The notes beneath the pieces were generated by a model that saw only the letters and a list, made by a program, of their open reading frames with translations, had not been told where the DNA came from and made no database searches. From B30-G6 sp963701385 (GTDB lineage: Bacteria > Desulfobacterota > Desulfobacteria > Desulfobacterales > B30-G6), in the NCBI GenBank assembly GCA_963701385.1, contig CAVOZW010000005.1, positions 70,741-134,740 on the forward strand: a stretch of 64,000 bases of DNA, in the 5' to 3' direction. Of the stretch, positions 17,733-26,482 are shown in pieces (position 1 is the first letter of the stretch; the number at the start of each line of letters is the position of its first letter). The translations under genes were made by a program, and so were the position numbers.

Positions 17733-18058
17733 GGTTTGAGTCTAATTCGTGTCCTTCCAGAAATAAAGATTTTTTCGTGAAATCAAGGCGGACGACAGAT
17801 TTAACCCGCAGTAATAGCGTGCTATTTTGAGGCGTTAAATCATGGCGTCCAAGGCCGATATCGCGGAAAAAGACCATTTGTAGATGGGTACTAATTATTG
17901 AAAACAGCGCCTTTGATCAAGCAATAACTGTTGCAGGTTTTTTTATCGTTCAAACGCTAACGTTGCAAGCCAATTTTTAAGGTTGCTTATATCAGGCGTA
18001 TATGATTAGTTTAACGGTCGCACGAACGCACGAATTATTTAACGTCTTGGAGGATATT
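17733..18058. other. Intergenic region, 326 bp, holding an inverted-repeat element
   Basis: No gene is supported here. The first ~140 bp hold the imperfect palindrome annotated separately. The rest is AT-rich leader before the FAD/NAD-binding protein, with a purine-rich ribosome site directly before 18059; no clean promoter was found. Confidence 0.6.
17770..17871. repeat. Imperfect inverted-repeat element, about 100 bp
   Basis: The two ends start with TTTTTC and its complement and the halves pair over most of their length, including GATTTAAC opposite GTTAAATC and GGACG opposite CGTCC. The centre is a perfect AATAGC-GT-GCTATT hairpin at 17813-17826. The size and symmetry suggest a REP-like or MITE-like repeat that could form a large hairpin. 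No second copy was seen in this window. Confidence 0.6.
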
Positions 18059-18892
18059 ATGTTTAAAATTGTCAGACGGGAAGAGATGGCCGAAGGTACG
18101 GTCATTCTCAATGAAATAGAAGCGCCGGCTATTGCCAAAAAGGCCAAGCCCGGTCAATTCGTTATTCTGAAAGCCAATGAAACCGGTGAACGCATACCAC
18201 TTACCATGGCGGAAGCCGATCCTGAAGCAGGAACGATTACCGTCATTTATATGGTGGTCGGAAAATCGACGGCTCTTTTCAGGGATCTTAAGGTAGGTGA
18301 TGGATACCAGGATGTCATCGGTCCACTTGGGAAGGCGACCCATCTCGAAAAAGTGGGCAAGGTCATTTGCGTCGGAGGTGGAACAGGCGTTGCCGTGCTG
18401 CACCCCATTACAAGGGCGCTCAAGGATATCGGTAACCAGGTGATCTGTATTATCGGGGCAAGGACAAAGGATCTGCTCATTATGGAAGAGCAGATGAAAT
18501 CGGCATCACATGACCTGCGTGTTTGCACGGATGATGGCTCATACGGACACCACGGATTTGTGACCGAAGTCATGAAAGAGATACTCGATGAGGGCGATGT
18601 CAAACTCGTGGTCGCTATCGGCCCGGTACCCATGATGAAAGCCACATCCAATATCACCAAAGCCTACAATGTCAAAACGATGGTCAGTCTGAATCCGATC
18701 ATGATTGACGGGACGGGCATGTGCGGTGGCTGCCGGGTAACCGTGGGCGGCAAGACGCGGTTTGCCTGCGTGGACGGGCCTGAATTCGATGGTCATGAAG
18801 TCAACTTCGACGAGCTCACGCTCCGCCTCCAGGCATACAACGAAGACGAGAAGAACAGCTATGATCATTACTGCACCGTGAGAGGAACCTGA
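18059..18892 (+). CDS. Sulfide/dihydroorotate dehydrogenase-like FAD/NAD-binding subunit (NfnA/SudB type)
   Basis: 277 residues. Ferredoxin-NADP reductase-like fold: an FAD-binding N-terminal barrel (KPGQFVILKANETGERIPLT), NAD-site VGGGTGVAVLHPI, and a C-terminal [2Fe-2S] segment MCGGCRVTVG...FACVDGPEFDGHEV with three cysteines, as in NfnA where an Asp supplies the fourth ligand. The homologous subunit pairs with a glutamate-synthase-like flavoprotein, encoded next, in electron-bifurcating NADH-dependent ferredoxin:NADP oxidoreductase or sulfide dehydrogenase. ATG 18059 follows TTGGAGGATATT; the in-frame ATG at 18002 is poorer. Confidence 0.9.
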   Translation: MFKIVRREEMAEGTVILNEIEAPAIAKKAKPGQFVILKANETGERIPLTMAEADPEAGTITVIYMVVGKSTALFRDLKVGDGYQDVIGPLGKATHLEKVGKVICVGGGTGVAVLHPITRALKDIGNQVICIIGARTKDLLIMEEQMKSASHDLRVCTDDGSYGHHGFVTEVMKEILDEGDVKLVVAIGPVPMMKATSNITKAYNVKTMVSLNPIMIDGTGMCGGCRVTVGGKTRFACVDGPEFDGHEVNFDELTLRLQAYNEDEKNSYDHYCTVRGT

Positions 18893-18973
18893 TACCTGAT
18901 CCGCATTCGCGAGTTAGAACTGATGGTGTTTTAACAGATCGTACTTGCTTGGTTTTTGAGGATGGAGGAGAAA

Positions 18974-20395
18974 ATGGGAGTGACGGAAGAAAAAGTGGTC
19001 AAAAAAGAAAAAGTGCCCAGACAACCGATGCCCGAACAGGAGCCGGCCATCAGGGCAAGAAATTTCGAGGAAGTACCTCTGGGTCAGGACCCTGGTGTGG
19101 CGATGTTGGAAGCGGCACGGTGCCTTCAATGCAAGAAGCCGGCCTGTGTAGAGGGCTGCCCTGTGGAGGTCGATATTCCAGGGTTTATCAGGCTCGTCAA
19201 GGAAGGAGATTTTACAGGCGCGATCAAAAAGATCTGGGAAAAAAATGCGCTGCCCGCCGTTTGCGGACGGGTCTGTCCTCAGGAAATGCAGTGTGAAGGA
19301 AAATGCATTGTGGGTAAAAAGGGAGAGCCCGTGGCCATTGGAAACCTGGAACGGTTTGTGGCCGATTATGAACGAAAACATAAAAAGGCAGAACTGCCGG
19401 TAAAGGCCGAGCCTACGGGTAAAAGGGTGGCGGTGGTGGGTTCCGGCCCATCGGGTTTGACGGTGGCCGGTGATTTGATTCTCAAGGGCCATGATGTCAC
19501 AATTTTCGAGGCCTTTCACAAGCCCGGAGGTGTTCTCGTCTACGGCATCCCGGAATTCAGGCTTCCCAAGGAAATCGTTTTTTCAGAAGTGGCAGGACTC
19601 GAGGAACTCGGTGCCCAATTGGACTGCAACGCGGTTGTGGGAAGATCTGTAACCGTAGATGAATTGTTTGAAGAGGGCTTTGATGCTGTCTTTCTGGGTG
19701 TGGGGGCAGGATTGCCCAGATTTTTGAATGTACCGGGTGAGAACCTGATCGGAATCTTCTCGGCCAACGAATATCTGACCCGCTCCAACCTCATGAAGGC
19801 GTACCTTTTTCCGAAGTACGACACACCGGTTATCCAGGGGAAAAAGGTAGTTACGCTCGGCGCCGGAAATGTTGCCATGGACTCGGCCCGCACGGCCCTG
19901 AGACTGGGAGCAGAAAGATCGCTCATTGTTTACAGACGTTCGCGGGACGAAGTGCCGGCCAGGGGTGCAGAGGTGCACCATGCGGAACAAGAGGGTGTCG
20001 AATTTCATTTTCTTACCGCACCGACCCGATTTATAGGCAACGAAAAAGGCCGAGTGGTGGGCATGGAAGGACTGAAAATGGAGCTCGGCGAACCCGACGC
20101 ATCGGGCAGACGACGTCCCATTCCCATAGAGGGTTCTGAATTTGAAATGGACTGCGATCTGGTTATCATTGCCGTTGGTGCCAATGCCAATCCACTGCTG
20201 ACAAGATCTACAGAAGGACTGAAACTCAACCAGTGGGGGTATATCGTAACCGATGAAACCACCGGGAAGACCAGCAAAAAAAGGGTTTGGGCCGGCGGCG
20301 ATATCGTAACCGGTTCAGCCACCGTTATCCTGGCCATGGGCGCCGGCAGGGCGGCAGCCAATTCGATTCATGATTATCTCACCTGGGGATGGTAA
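18974..20395 (+). CDS. NADPH-dependent glutamate-synthase-like flavoprotein (NfnB/SudA, GltA type)
   Basis: 473 residues. The N-terminus binds two iron-sulfur clusters (CLQCKKPACVEGCPV and CGRVCPQEMQCEGKC), followed by FAD site VAVVGSGPSGLTVAGDL and NADPH site VVTLGAGNVAMDSARTALRL, ending with the GGDIVTGSATVILAMGAGR FAD segment. It lies 81 bp after the NfnA-like gene, which together make the heterodimer. In sulfate reducers this pair balances NADH, NADPH and ferredoxin. ATG 18974 has GGAGGAG upstream; a TTG at 18956 is a weaker choice. No large glutamate synthase subunit is nearby, favouring Nfn over a true GltBD. Confidence 0.9.
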   Translation: MGVTEEKVVKKEKVPRQPMPEQEPAIRARNFEEVPLGQDPGVAMLEAARCLQCKKPACVEGCPVEVDIPGFIRLVKEGDFTGAIKKIWEKNALPAVCGRVCPQEMQCEGKCIVGKKGEPVAIGNLERFVADYERKHKKAELPVKAEPTGKRVAVVGSGPSGLTVAGDLILKGHDVTIFEAFHKPGGVLVYGIPEFRLPKEIVFSEVAGLEELGAQLDCNAVVGRSVTVDELFEEGFDAVFLGVGAGLPRFLNVPGENLIGIFSANEYLTRSNLMKAYLFPKYDTPVIQGKKVVTLGAGNVAMDSARTALRLGAERSLIVYRRSRDEVPARGAEVHHAEQEGVEFHFLTAPTRFIGNEKGRVVGMEGLKMELGEPDASGRRRPIPIEGSEFEMDCDLVIIAVGANANPLLTRSTEGLKLNQWGYIVTDETTGKTSKKRVWAGGDIVTGSATVILAMGAGRAAANSIHDYLTWGW

Positions 20396-20437
20396 GATTC
20401 CACATGCACAACACGTAAGCTTACAGTATCACAAACG

Positions 20438-20480
20438 GAAAAGCCGGCCAGATGTTGCATCATCGGACCGGCTTTTTTTA
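20438..20480 (+). terminator. Intrinsic terminator after the NfnAB-like pair
   Basis: Stem AAAGCCGG...CCGGCTTT with a 15-20 nt loop, followed by a T run ending at 20479. It sits 45 bp after the stop of the glutamate-synthase-like gene and before the thiamine operon promoter. Confidence 0.75.
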
Positions 20481-20525
20481 TATCATCGGTGAGGCCATCC
20501 TGCAGCTGTCATGACACGAAAATAC

Positions 20526-20554
20526 TTGACAGGTATATATGAAAGACGTTTAAT
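20526..20554 (+). promoter_or_regulatory. Sigma-70-type promoter of the thiamine operon
   Basis: Perfect -35 TTGACA at 20526-20531, 17 bp spacer, -10 TTTAAT at 20549-20554. It lies about 35 bp upstream of the TPP aptamer, so transcription would start just before the riboswitch leader. Confidence 0.75.
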
Positions 20555-20587
20555 GGGCGACGTACCAACAAGAGACCTTTGAAAAAA

Positions 20588-20690
20588 AGGCTAGTCGGGA
20601 GCTCGAGAAGTCGGGCTGAGAGGGATCCTGATAGAAGAAAGGATCCGACCGTTGAACCTGATCCGGATAATGCCGGTGGAGGGAAAAATG
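20588..20690 (+). promoter_or_regulatory. TPP riboswitch (THI element)
   Basis: The conserved thiamine-pyrophosphate aptamer blocks are present: GGCTGAGA at about 20614, then GAACCTGATCCGGATAATGC at about 20654-20673 followed by GGTGGAGGGA. The P3 stem is formed by GGATCC repeated around the loop. It precedes the thiB-thiP-thiQ-thiN genes, the usual regulon of this RNA. Ligand binding would shut the operon off through the adjacent terminator. Confidence 0.93.
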
Positions 20691-20698
20691 CCCTGCAG

Positions 20699-20726
20699 AA
20701 AACGCCCTCCACTGAGGGCGTTTTTT
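20699..20726 (+). terminator. Riboswitch-controlled intrinsic terminator
   Basis: Perfect stem AACGCCCTC (20701-20709) with GAGGGCGTT (20714-20722), 4-nt loop, then a T run. CCCTCCAC at 20705-20712 is the exact complement of GTGGAGGG at 20676-20683 in the aptamer's 3' strand, so aptamer folding and the antiterminator pairing exclude each other. This is the expected transcriptional off-switch. Confidence 0.88.
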
Positions 20727-20795
20727 AATTCCAGCCCTCAAAACTGGTTCAACCATCCGCCTATAACCGAAACATATTAAGAAAGGAAATTTATC

Positions 20796-21842
20796 ATGAA
20801 GAAATGGTTATTCTTCATTGTTTTATTAATCCTTTTATTCATAGTGAGTTTTTTTGTTTTAAGAGAGAAAACGCCAAGCGTTGTAACATTGATGACACAT
20901 GACAGCTTTGCGGTGAGCCAGGAGTTGCTCGACGATTTTCAAAAGCAGCACGGTGCTGAAATCAAAATTCTCAAAAGCGGTGATGCCGGTGCCGCCCTGA
21001 ACCAAGCCATACTCTCGAGAAAAAATCCCCTGGCAGATGTTTTTTTCGGTGTAGACAACACGTTTATGAGCCGTGCCTTGTCGGCAGATATTTTTGAGTC
21101 CTACGAATCCCCCTTTCTCAGGGACATCCCGAATGCTCTCAAACTAGACCCGTCCAGCAGGCTACTTCCTGTGGATTACGGGGATGTCTGTCTGAATTAT
21201 GACAAGTCATGGTTCTCAAAAAAAGGCCTGACACCGCCACGCGGGTTGGACGAATTAATCATGCCTGCCTATAAAGGGTTGACCATTGTTCAGAATCCTG
21301 CCATCTCATCGCCGGGTCTGGCTTTTTTAATCACCACGGTGGGGAAATATGGTGAGTCGGGTTACCTGGATTTCTGGAGAAAATTACGCGCCAACGATGT
21401 TTATGTTACGGCAGGATGGTCAGAGGCCTACTATGGGAAATTTGTGCGTGCCAAAGGTGGGACACGTCCTATCGTAGTCAGTTATGCCAGCAGTCCCGCA
21501 GCCGAGGTCTATTACAGTGAAAAAAGCTTGGCAGATTCGCCGACGGCGGGTGTTTTGGGTGCTGGATCTGCTTTTCGTCAGATTGAATTTGTCGGAATTT
21601 TGAAAAACACGGCCAAAAAGGAACTGGCCCAAAAATTAATCGATTTCATGTTGAGCCCGGCGTTTCAAAAGGACATCCCCCTGCATATGTGGGTATTCCC
21701 CGCAACCCCGGAAACACCCTTACCGGATGTTTTTCTTAAATATGCCAAAAAAGCCGAGGCTCCCATTATGCTCTTGCCGGATACAATCGAGAATGGCCGG
21801 GAAAAATGGATCGAGAACTGGACGGATGTGGTTTTGAGATGA
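20796..21842 (+). CDS. thiB: Thiamine ABC transporter substrate-binding protein
   Basis: 348 residues. A signal-anchor helix at residues 5-22 precedes a periplasmic binding fold of the ThiB/iron-type class (VTLMTHDSFAVSQELL, DVFFGVDNTFMSRAL, VDYGDVCLNYDKSWF, VVSYASSPAAEVYY). No lipobox is seen, so it may stay membrane-anchored or be cleaved. It is the first gene of the TPP-riboswitch operon; the stop overlaps the next start as ATGA. Confidence 0.9.
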   Translation: MKKWLFFIVLLILLFIVSFFVLREKTPSVVTLMTHDSFAVSQELLDDFQKQHGAEIKILKSGDAGAALNQAILSRKNPLADVFFGVDNTFMSRALSADIFESYESPFLRDIPNALKLDPSSRLLPVDYGDVCLNYDKSWFSKKGLTPPRGLDELIMPAYKGLTIVQNPAISSPGLAFLITTVGKYGESGYLDFWRKLRANDVYVTAGWSEAYYGKFVRAKGGTRPIVVSYASSPAAEVYYSEKSLADSPTAGVLGAGSAFRQIEFVGILKNTAKKELAQKLIDFMLSPAFQKDIPLHMWVFPATPETPLPDVFLKYAKKAEAPIMLLPDTIENGREKWIENWTDVVLR

Positions 21843-23500
21843 AATTCCGCCTACACACATGGCTGGTGTTGCCGCCCCTCCTTTTTCTGGGCATTTTTTA
21901 TTTTTATCCGCTCATCAGCATTTCTTTCCTGAGCTTTATGCCCGAGGGGGCATTCGATGCCACAAAGTTATACAAGCTTGTCAGCACCGGTTATTACGTC
22001 GGTGTGCTCTGGTTTACCATCTGGCAGGCGGCCCTATCGACCCTCTTGACGGTCATGGTCGCCCTGCCGGGAGCGTATATTTTCGCACGTTACGATTTTA
22101 AAGGGAAAGCCCTTCTTCAAAATCTGGCGACCATTCCCTTTGTACTCCCGACAGTTGTCACAGCGGCTGCTTTCCACGCACTGCTGGGACCCAGAGGACT
22201 GGTCAACATGATTCTCATGCGTCTTTTTAATCTGGAAACCCCAGTGATTCATATGGATCAGACCGTCTGGTTTTTTCTTTTGGCACATGTTTTCTACAAC
22301 TACACCGTGATTCTGCGGATCGTGGGCGGTTTCTGGTCTCGTTTGCCAAAAAATCTTGCGGAATCAGCGCGAATGCTCGGTGCTTCAGAAACCAGGGTGT
22401 TTTTTAGCGTCACCCTGCCGTTGCTCAAGCCGGCAATCCTGGCGGCGTCTTTGCTGGTGTTTGTTTTCTGCTTTACCAGTTTCGGTGTCGTTCTGATTCT
22501 GGGGGGACCCCGTTTTGCAACGGTTGAGGTGGAGATATACCGCCAGGCGCTTCATCTTTTCAATCTGCCCATGGCATCGGCACTGGCATTGATTCAGATA
22601 GCCTTTACTTTCGGCTTGATCGCCGTGTATACCCGGCTCGAACGGAAGGTGGCTGTTTCCTTGACGCTGCCGGACACCCACAGCCTCGGTCAAAAGATAC
22701 AGACACCCCAGGAACGGTTTTTTGTGGGAGTCAATATTCTATGGATGACTATACTGCTGGGCGCGCCTTTAATGGCACTCTTTCTGCAATCGGTATTCAC
22801 TGAAGAGGGCCCAAGCCTTGTCTACTATGTCGGTCTGCTGGAAAATAAAACCGCCTCCATATTGTATGTCGCACCGATTGCAGCCATTGCCAACTCCCTG
22901 GGATATGCCCTTGGTGCCACACTGATTGCCCTGATACTGGGCTGGTTCTCGGCGGCGTTTCTCGTAGGCTCAAAAAAACAAGGGGCGCTGTTGTTTGATC
23001 CGCTATTCATGCTGCCTTTGTCGACATCCGCCATTACCCTGGGTTTTGGTTTTGTTATCGCCCTGGACGAGCCGCCGCTTAACTTACGGTCATCCCTTTT
23101 TCTTCCCGCCATAGCCCATGCCATGGTGGCATTTCCTTTTGTGATTAGGAGCCTTCTACCGGCTTGGCGAAGCATTCCCCAGAACTTGAGAGACGCTGCA
23201 GCATTGTTGGGCGCTTCCCCGCTTAGGACCTGGTTTGTGATCGACTGGCCGATCCTCAGGCGTGCCCTCCTGGTGGGGGCGGTTTTTGCTTTTGCCATCA
23301 GTATGGGCGAGTTTGGTGCCACTGTTTTTGTCGTGCGTCCCCAGACACCCACCCTGCCCCTGGCTATTTTCCGATATTTGAGTCATCCCGGGTCCTTGAA
23401 CTATGGCCAGGCCATGGCCATGAGCTGCCTGCTGATGATCACGACTGCTGTGGGGTTCCTGTTTCTTCAAAAAATCCAATCGCGTTACGGAGATTTCTAA
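21839..23500 (+). CDS. thiP: Thiamine ABC transporter permease
   Basis: 553 residues with about 12 membrane helices in two homologous halves, as in ThiP. Each half has an EAA-type cytoplasmic loop, ESARMLGASETRVFFSVTLP and RDAAALLGASPLRTWFVIDW, that docks the ATPase. The start at 21839 is chosen from the ATGA overlap with thiB. Homology to iron-type permeases is strong; the thiamine role comes from the riboswitch and gene set. Confidence 0.9.
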   Translation: MKFRLHTWLVLPPLLFLGIFYFYPLISISFLSFMPEGAFDATKLYKLVSTGYYVGVLWFTIWQAALSTLLTVMVALPGAYIFARYDFKGKALLQNLATIPFVLPTVVTAAAFHALLGPRGLVNMILMRLFNLETPVIHMDQTVWFFLLAHVFYNYTVILRIVGGFWSRLPKNLAESARMLGASETRVFFSVTLPLLKPAILAASLLVFVFCFTSFGVVLILGGPRFATVEVEIYRQALHLFNLPMASALALIQIAFTFGLIAVYTRLERKVAVSLTLPDTHSLGQKIQTPQERFFVGVNILWMTILLGAPLMALFLQSVFTEEGPSLVYYVGLLENKTASILYVAPIAAIANSLGYALGATLIALILGWFSAAFLVGSKKQGALLFDPLFMLPLSTSAITLGFGFVIALDEPPLNLRSSLFLPAIAHAMVAFPFVIRSLLPAWRSIPQNLRDAAALLGASPLRTWFVIDWPILRRALLVGAVFAFAISMGEFGATVFVVRPQTPTLPLAIFRYLSHPGSLNYGQAMAMSCLLMITTAVGFLFLQKIQSRYGDF

Positions 23501-23501
23501 A

Positions 23502-24566
23502 ATGGCGCACCTGGAGCTGGCAAATCTGAGCCGAGCTTATGGATCCTTTGCAATGACCCAGGTTTGCCTGACCTTAAAGCGTGGGCAGATTTTGTGCCTT
23601 CTTGGGCCTTCCGGCTGTGGAAAAACCACCTTGCTGCGGCTTGTGGCAGGACTTGAAAATCCGGATTCCGGCGCAGTTTTGTTGGAATCTCGAGATGTGA
23701 CCGGCATGCCTGCACATAAACGTCAGTTTGGTATGATGTTTCAGGAGCTTGCCCTGTTTCCCCACAAATCCGTTTTCGAGAATGTCGCCTTCGGTCTGCG
23801 CATGTTGCGGCAGTCTTCGACAAAAATCATGGAAAGGACGCAAGAAATGCTGTCACTGGTGGGTCTTTCCAATATGGCTCAGCGGGATGTGGGAGATCTT
23901 TCGGGTGGCGAACAGCAGCGTGTGGCACTGGCTCGAAGCCTGGCCCCCCGGCCAAAACTGCTGATGCTGGACGAACCCCTGGGCGCTCTGGATCGTTCGC
24001 TCCGTGAACACCTGTTGCAGGAAATCCGATCCATTCTGAAACAACTGGGTGTTACGGCTATCTTTGTCACACATGACCAGGCAGAAGCCTTGACCATGGG
24101 AGATGTCGTGGGGGTCATGAATCAGGGTCGGCTCATTCAGGTAGATGCCCCCCAAGACCTATACATGAAACCGAGGCATCCGTTTGTTGCCCAATTCCTG
24201 GGATTTCAAAATCTTCTTTCGGGCGTGGTCATGTCTCATGGCGGCATTGACACCGATATTGGAAAACTGGATAGGTCAGACTACCATCTGAAGGCTCGTG
24301 AAATCGTTACGGTCGTCATCCGTCCTGAAATTGCCAAACAGCATATGGACAGATCGGACATGTCACGGCATCACAAAATCATCGGCACGGTTCGAGACCG
24401 AATTTTTTCAGGCCAGCAATATCGTGTCAAGATGGTGGTTGGCGAAGAAACCGTACTCGTATTCGACTTACCGAACACGGAACCACCTCCGGGCATTGGT
24501 GACAAAATGGTTGTGTGGATCGATGTCGCAGAAATCATTTTAATCAAGGAAGGACAACAACCATGA
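23502..24566 (+). CDS. thiQ: Thiamine ABC transporter ATP-binding protein
   Basis: 354 residues. Walker A GPSGCGKTTLLRLV at about 36-49, Q-loop MMFQELALFPH, signature LSGGEQQRVALARSLA, Walker B LLMLDEPLGALD, H-loop FVTHDQAEA. It is longer than classical ThiQ (about 230 residues) because of a C-terminal TOBE-like regulatory part, as in PotA/FbpC-type ATPases. One base separates it from thiP, and its stop overlaps thiN as ATGA. Confidence 0.85.
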   Translation: MAHLELANLSRAYGSFAMTQVCLTLKRGQILCLLGPSGCGKTTLLRLVAGLENPDSGAVLLESRDVTGMPAHKRQFGMMFQELALFPHKSVFENVAFGLRMLRQSSTKIMERTQEMLSLVGLSNMAQRDVGDLSGGEQQRVALARSLAPRPKLLMLDEPLGALDRSLREHLLQEIRSILKQLGVTAIFVTHDQAEALTMGDVVGVMNQGRLIQVDAPQDLYMKPRHPFVAQFLGFQNLLSGVVMSHGGIDTDIGKLDRSDYHLKAREIVTVVIRPEIAKQHMDRSDMSRHHKIIGTVRDRIFSGQQYRVKMVVGEETVLVFDLPNTEPPPGIGDKMVVWIDVAEIILIKEGQQP

Positions 24567-25207
24567 AGGCTGTGATCTTTGCAAACGGTATCATGAACCA
24601 ATGGCCGCTGGGATTTGAACTGTGCGTGGAGAGGGATCTGATCATTGCGGCGGATGGTGGTTTCAACCATTGTCGACGATGGAATGTGATACCGCATATT
24701 GTCGTGGGTGATATGGATTCTGTAAATTCATTGGAGCTGACGGCACCGGGCTATGGCGAAATCGAGTTTCATCGGTTTCCTGAAAGAAAGGATGAAACAG
24801 ACTTGCATCTGGCACTCCAGGTGGCAATCGCTCAGATTGCCGACGAAATCATCATTTTGGGAGGGTTGGGGGCCCGCTGGGACATGACCCTGGCAAATAT
24901 TCTCATATTGACAGCACCCTTTTTACGTGGTGTGGATGTGAGAATCCTGGATTACCAATGTGAGCTTTTTTGTCTGCAGGGTTATCAGAAAATCAAGCTG
25001 AAAGGAAAACCAGACCGTGTCGTATCACTTATTCCACTGGCCGGACCTGCGACAGGCATCAGGCTAAGTGGATTTGAATTTCCCCTTGATAACGAAACCC
25101 TTCCTGTGGGAACCACCCGGGGCATCAGCAATCTCATTCAGGGTGAAAGCGCTGAGATTGAAATCGAGGGGGGACATCTGCTGGTGGTTATTGATCGAAA
25201 ATACTAA
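24563..25207 (+). CDS. thiN: Thiamine pyrophosphokinase
   Basis: 214 residues. Converts thiamine to thiamine pyrophosphate with ATP, completing salvage after import. Typical motifs are ADGGFNHC, VVGDMDSV, KDETDLHLAL and LGGLGARWDMTLANI. The ATG overlaps the thiQ stop (ATGA), making four tightly coupled genes under the TPP riboswitch. The longer open frame from 24515 lies inside thiQ and was not used. Confidence 0.93.
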   Translation: MKAVIFANGIMNQWPLGFELCVERDLIIAADGGFNHCRRWNVIPHIVVGDMDSVNSLELTAPGYGEIEFHRFPERKDETDLHLALQVAIAQIADEIIILGGLGARWDMTLANILILTAPFLRGVDVRILDYQCELFCLQGYQKIKLKGKPDRVVSLIPLAGPATGIRLSGFEFPLDNETLPVGTTRGISNLIQGESAEIEIEGGHLLVVIDRKY

Positions 25208-25242
25208 CATCACGGCCAGGCTATACGGATCCGGAATCTGAT

Positions 25243-25419
25243 ATGAATCGCTTGCACGCTGAAAAAATACGTCACACAGACCCTTACATTATTTGTACCC
25301 GCTACAAGGGAAACCCCAAAAAGCATATCGCCGTCTGTCGCAGGTGTAGGTGGCACAAGTCATGCCTGGCATTCAAACACTATTGGCAGCCCGAACTTCC
25401 CTTCCGGTATTCCCTCTGA
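25243..25419 (+). CDS. Small cysteine-rich protein (58 residues)
   Basis: An ATG at 25243 opens a 58-residue frame ending at TGA 25417-25419. It contains four cysteines in the order C18, C32, C35, C41 (AVCRRCRWHKSCLAF), rich in Arg, Lys, His and aromatic residues, which suggests a small zinc-binding protein. It starts 36 bp after thiN in the same direction. The ribosome site is weak (GGAA). No family recognised. Confidence 0.45.
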   Translation: MNRLHAEKIRHTDPYIICTRYKGNPKKHIAVCRRCRWHKSCLAFKHYWQPELPFRYSL

Positions 25420-25470
25420 GGTCATTTGCCACAACATCATGGGGGTCTTCAAAGTTGAAGACAATACCGA

Positions 25471-26424
25471 TCAGTTTCCATTTTGACCGCCGCCACCGCT
25501 ACCACCACCGCCGTTACCGCTGGAGCCCTCGGAACCAGCCCCTCCCTCGGAACCGCCAGAACCGCTGCCCCCGGCATTGCCTGACCCGTTCTCCGATCCA
25601 CTCGCACCTTCGGAAGTGTTTCCAGACCCACCACGATCGCCATGGTTACCGCTGTCTTGAACGGAACCTGAGTTTGCATGCTGTTTCGCCTGTCCTATTT
25701 TCTGCGCAAACTGATTTGCCAGTTGATTGGGAGGCATTTGTTGAGATCGGCTTTTGAAATTAGAACCCAACTGCTGCATTTCCATGGCGGAAAATTGGTT
25801 TTGAAGTGCCTGCGAAACCACATTGGAAACCTTGTCCGGGTCGACACCCAGGCGGGCCATGACCCGTGCAGTCAGAAATGTCTGCAGGGACAGCTCATCG
25901 GCCTTGTTTTGTGACATATGACGGTTGCGGGTCTGTAATTGTGCCATGAGAAGCTCGATGTCCTTGTCATGAAGGCCGGCGCCCATGCCCTGGGCAATGG
26001 ACTTCCCGATGATCTTTTGACTTTCTTCATCCGTCGTCACTTCCCGTGCTTTCCGATATGCATAGGCATACCGCGACTGAATATTCTTCATTGCCTGGAC
26101 AATGCGTTCATCTGGCTTGTTTTTGGCGATACCTTCATACGCTTTGTTGATGACCGGATCAACCGGAAGGCCTGACCGCATCGTTTCCATGAGGGTGTTC
26201 TGGGCCTGGATTGTGTGTTTCTCCTCAAAGCGATGCTGCAGCATCGAGCGGGTCAACTGGGTTGCATCGTCCTTGGGAATACCTGTCTGAATCATTTGGC
26301 GGGTGTTGTTTCGTATTTGGAGACTGGTGTTCTCTGGCAATGCATCGTCTATTTCGTCAGCCAAGACAGGACATGTCCAAAGCATCAGTGCCATCAGTAT
26401 TGAAAGGGTTTTTTTCATTGTCAT
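25471..26424 (-). CDS. Exported protein with Gly/Ser-rich C-terminal tail
   Basis: 317 residues. A cleavable signal (KKTLSILMALMLWTCPVLAD) leads a helical domain of about 200 residues, then a ~65-residue tail made almost only of Gly, Ser, Glu and Asn. The helical part has repeated hydrophobic/charged helices (SIAQGMGAGLHDKDIELLMA) and no recognised family. The ATG 26424 follows GGAGG. It is the fourth gene of the sigma-factor operon. Function unknown; the tail suggests surface exposure or a flexible spacer. Confidence 0.6.
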   Translation of the reverse strand: MTMKKTLSILMALMLWTCPVLADEIDDALPENTSLQIRNNTRQMIQTGIPKDDATQLTRSMLQHRFEEKHTIQAQNTLMETMRSGLPVDPVINKAYEGIAKNKPDERIVQAMKNIQSRYAYAYRKAREVTTDEESQKIIGKSIAQGMGAGLHDKDIELLMAQLQTRNRHMSQNKADELSLQTFLTARVMARLGVDPDKVSNVVSQALQNQFSAMEMQQLGSNFKSRSQQMPPNQLANQFAQKIGQAKQHANSGSVQDSGNHGDRGGSGNTSEGASGSENGSGNAGGSGSGGSEGGAGSEGSSGNGGGGSGGGGQNGN

Positions 26425-26482
26425 TGTGTACCTCCGTAATGGATGTGACGTCTGACATTACAACGGATGGGGCGGCAAAAGG

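Noticed and set aside
17770..17871. CRISPR-like repeat
   Set aside because: Only a single palindromic unit with no spacer-repeat periodicity.
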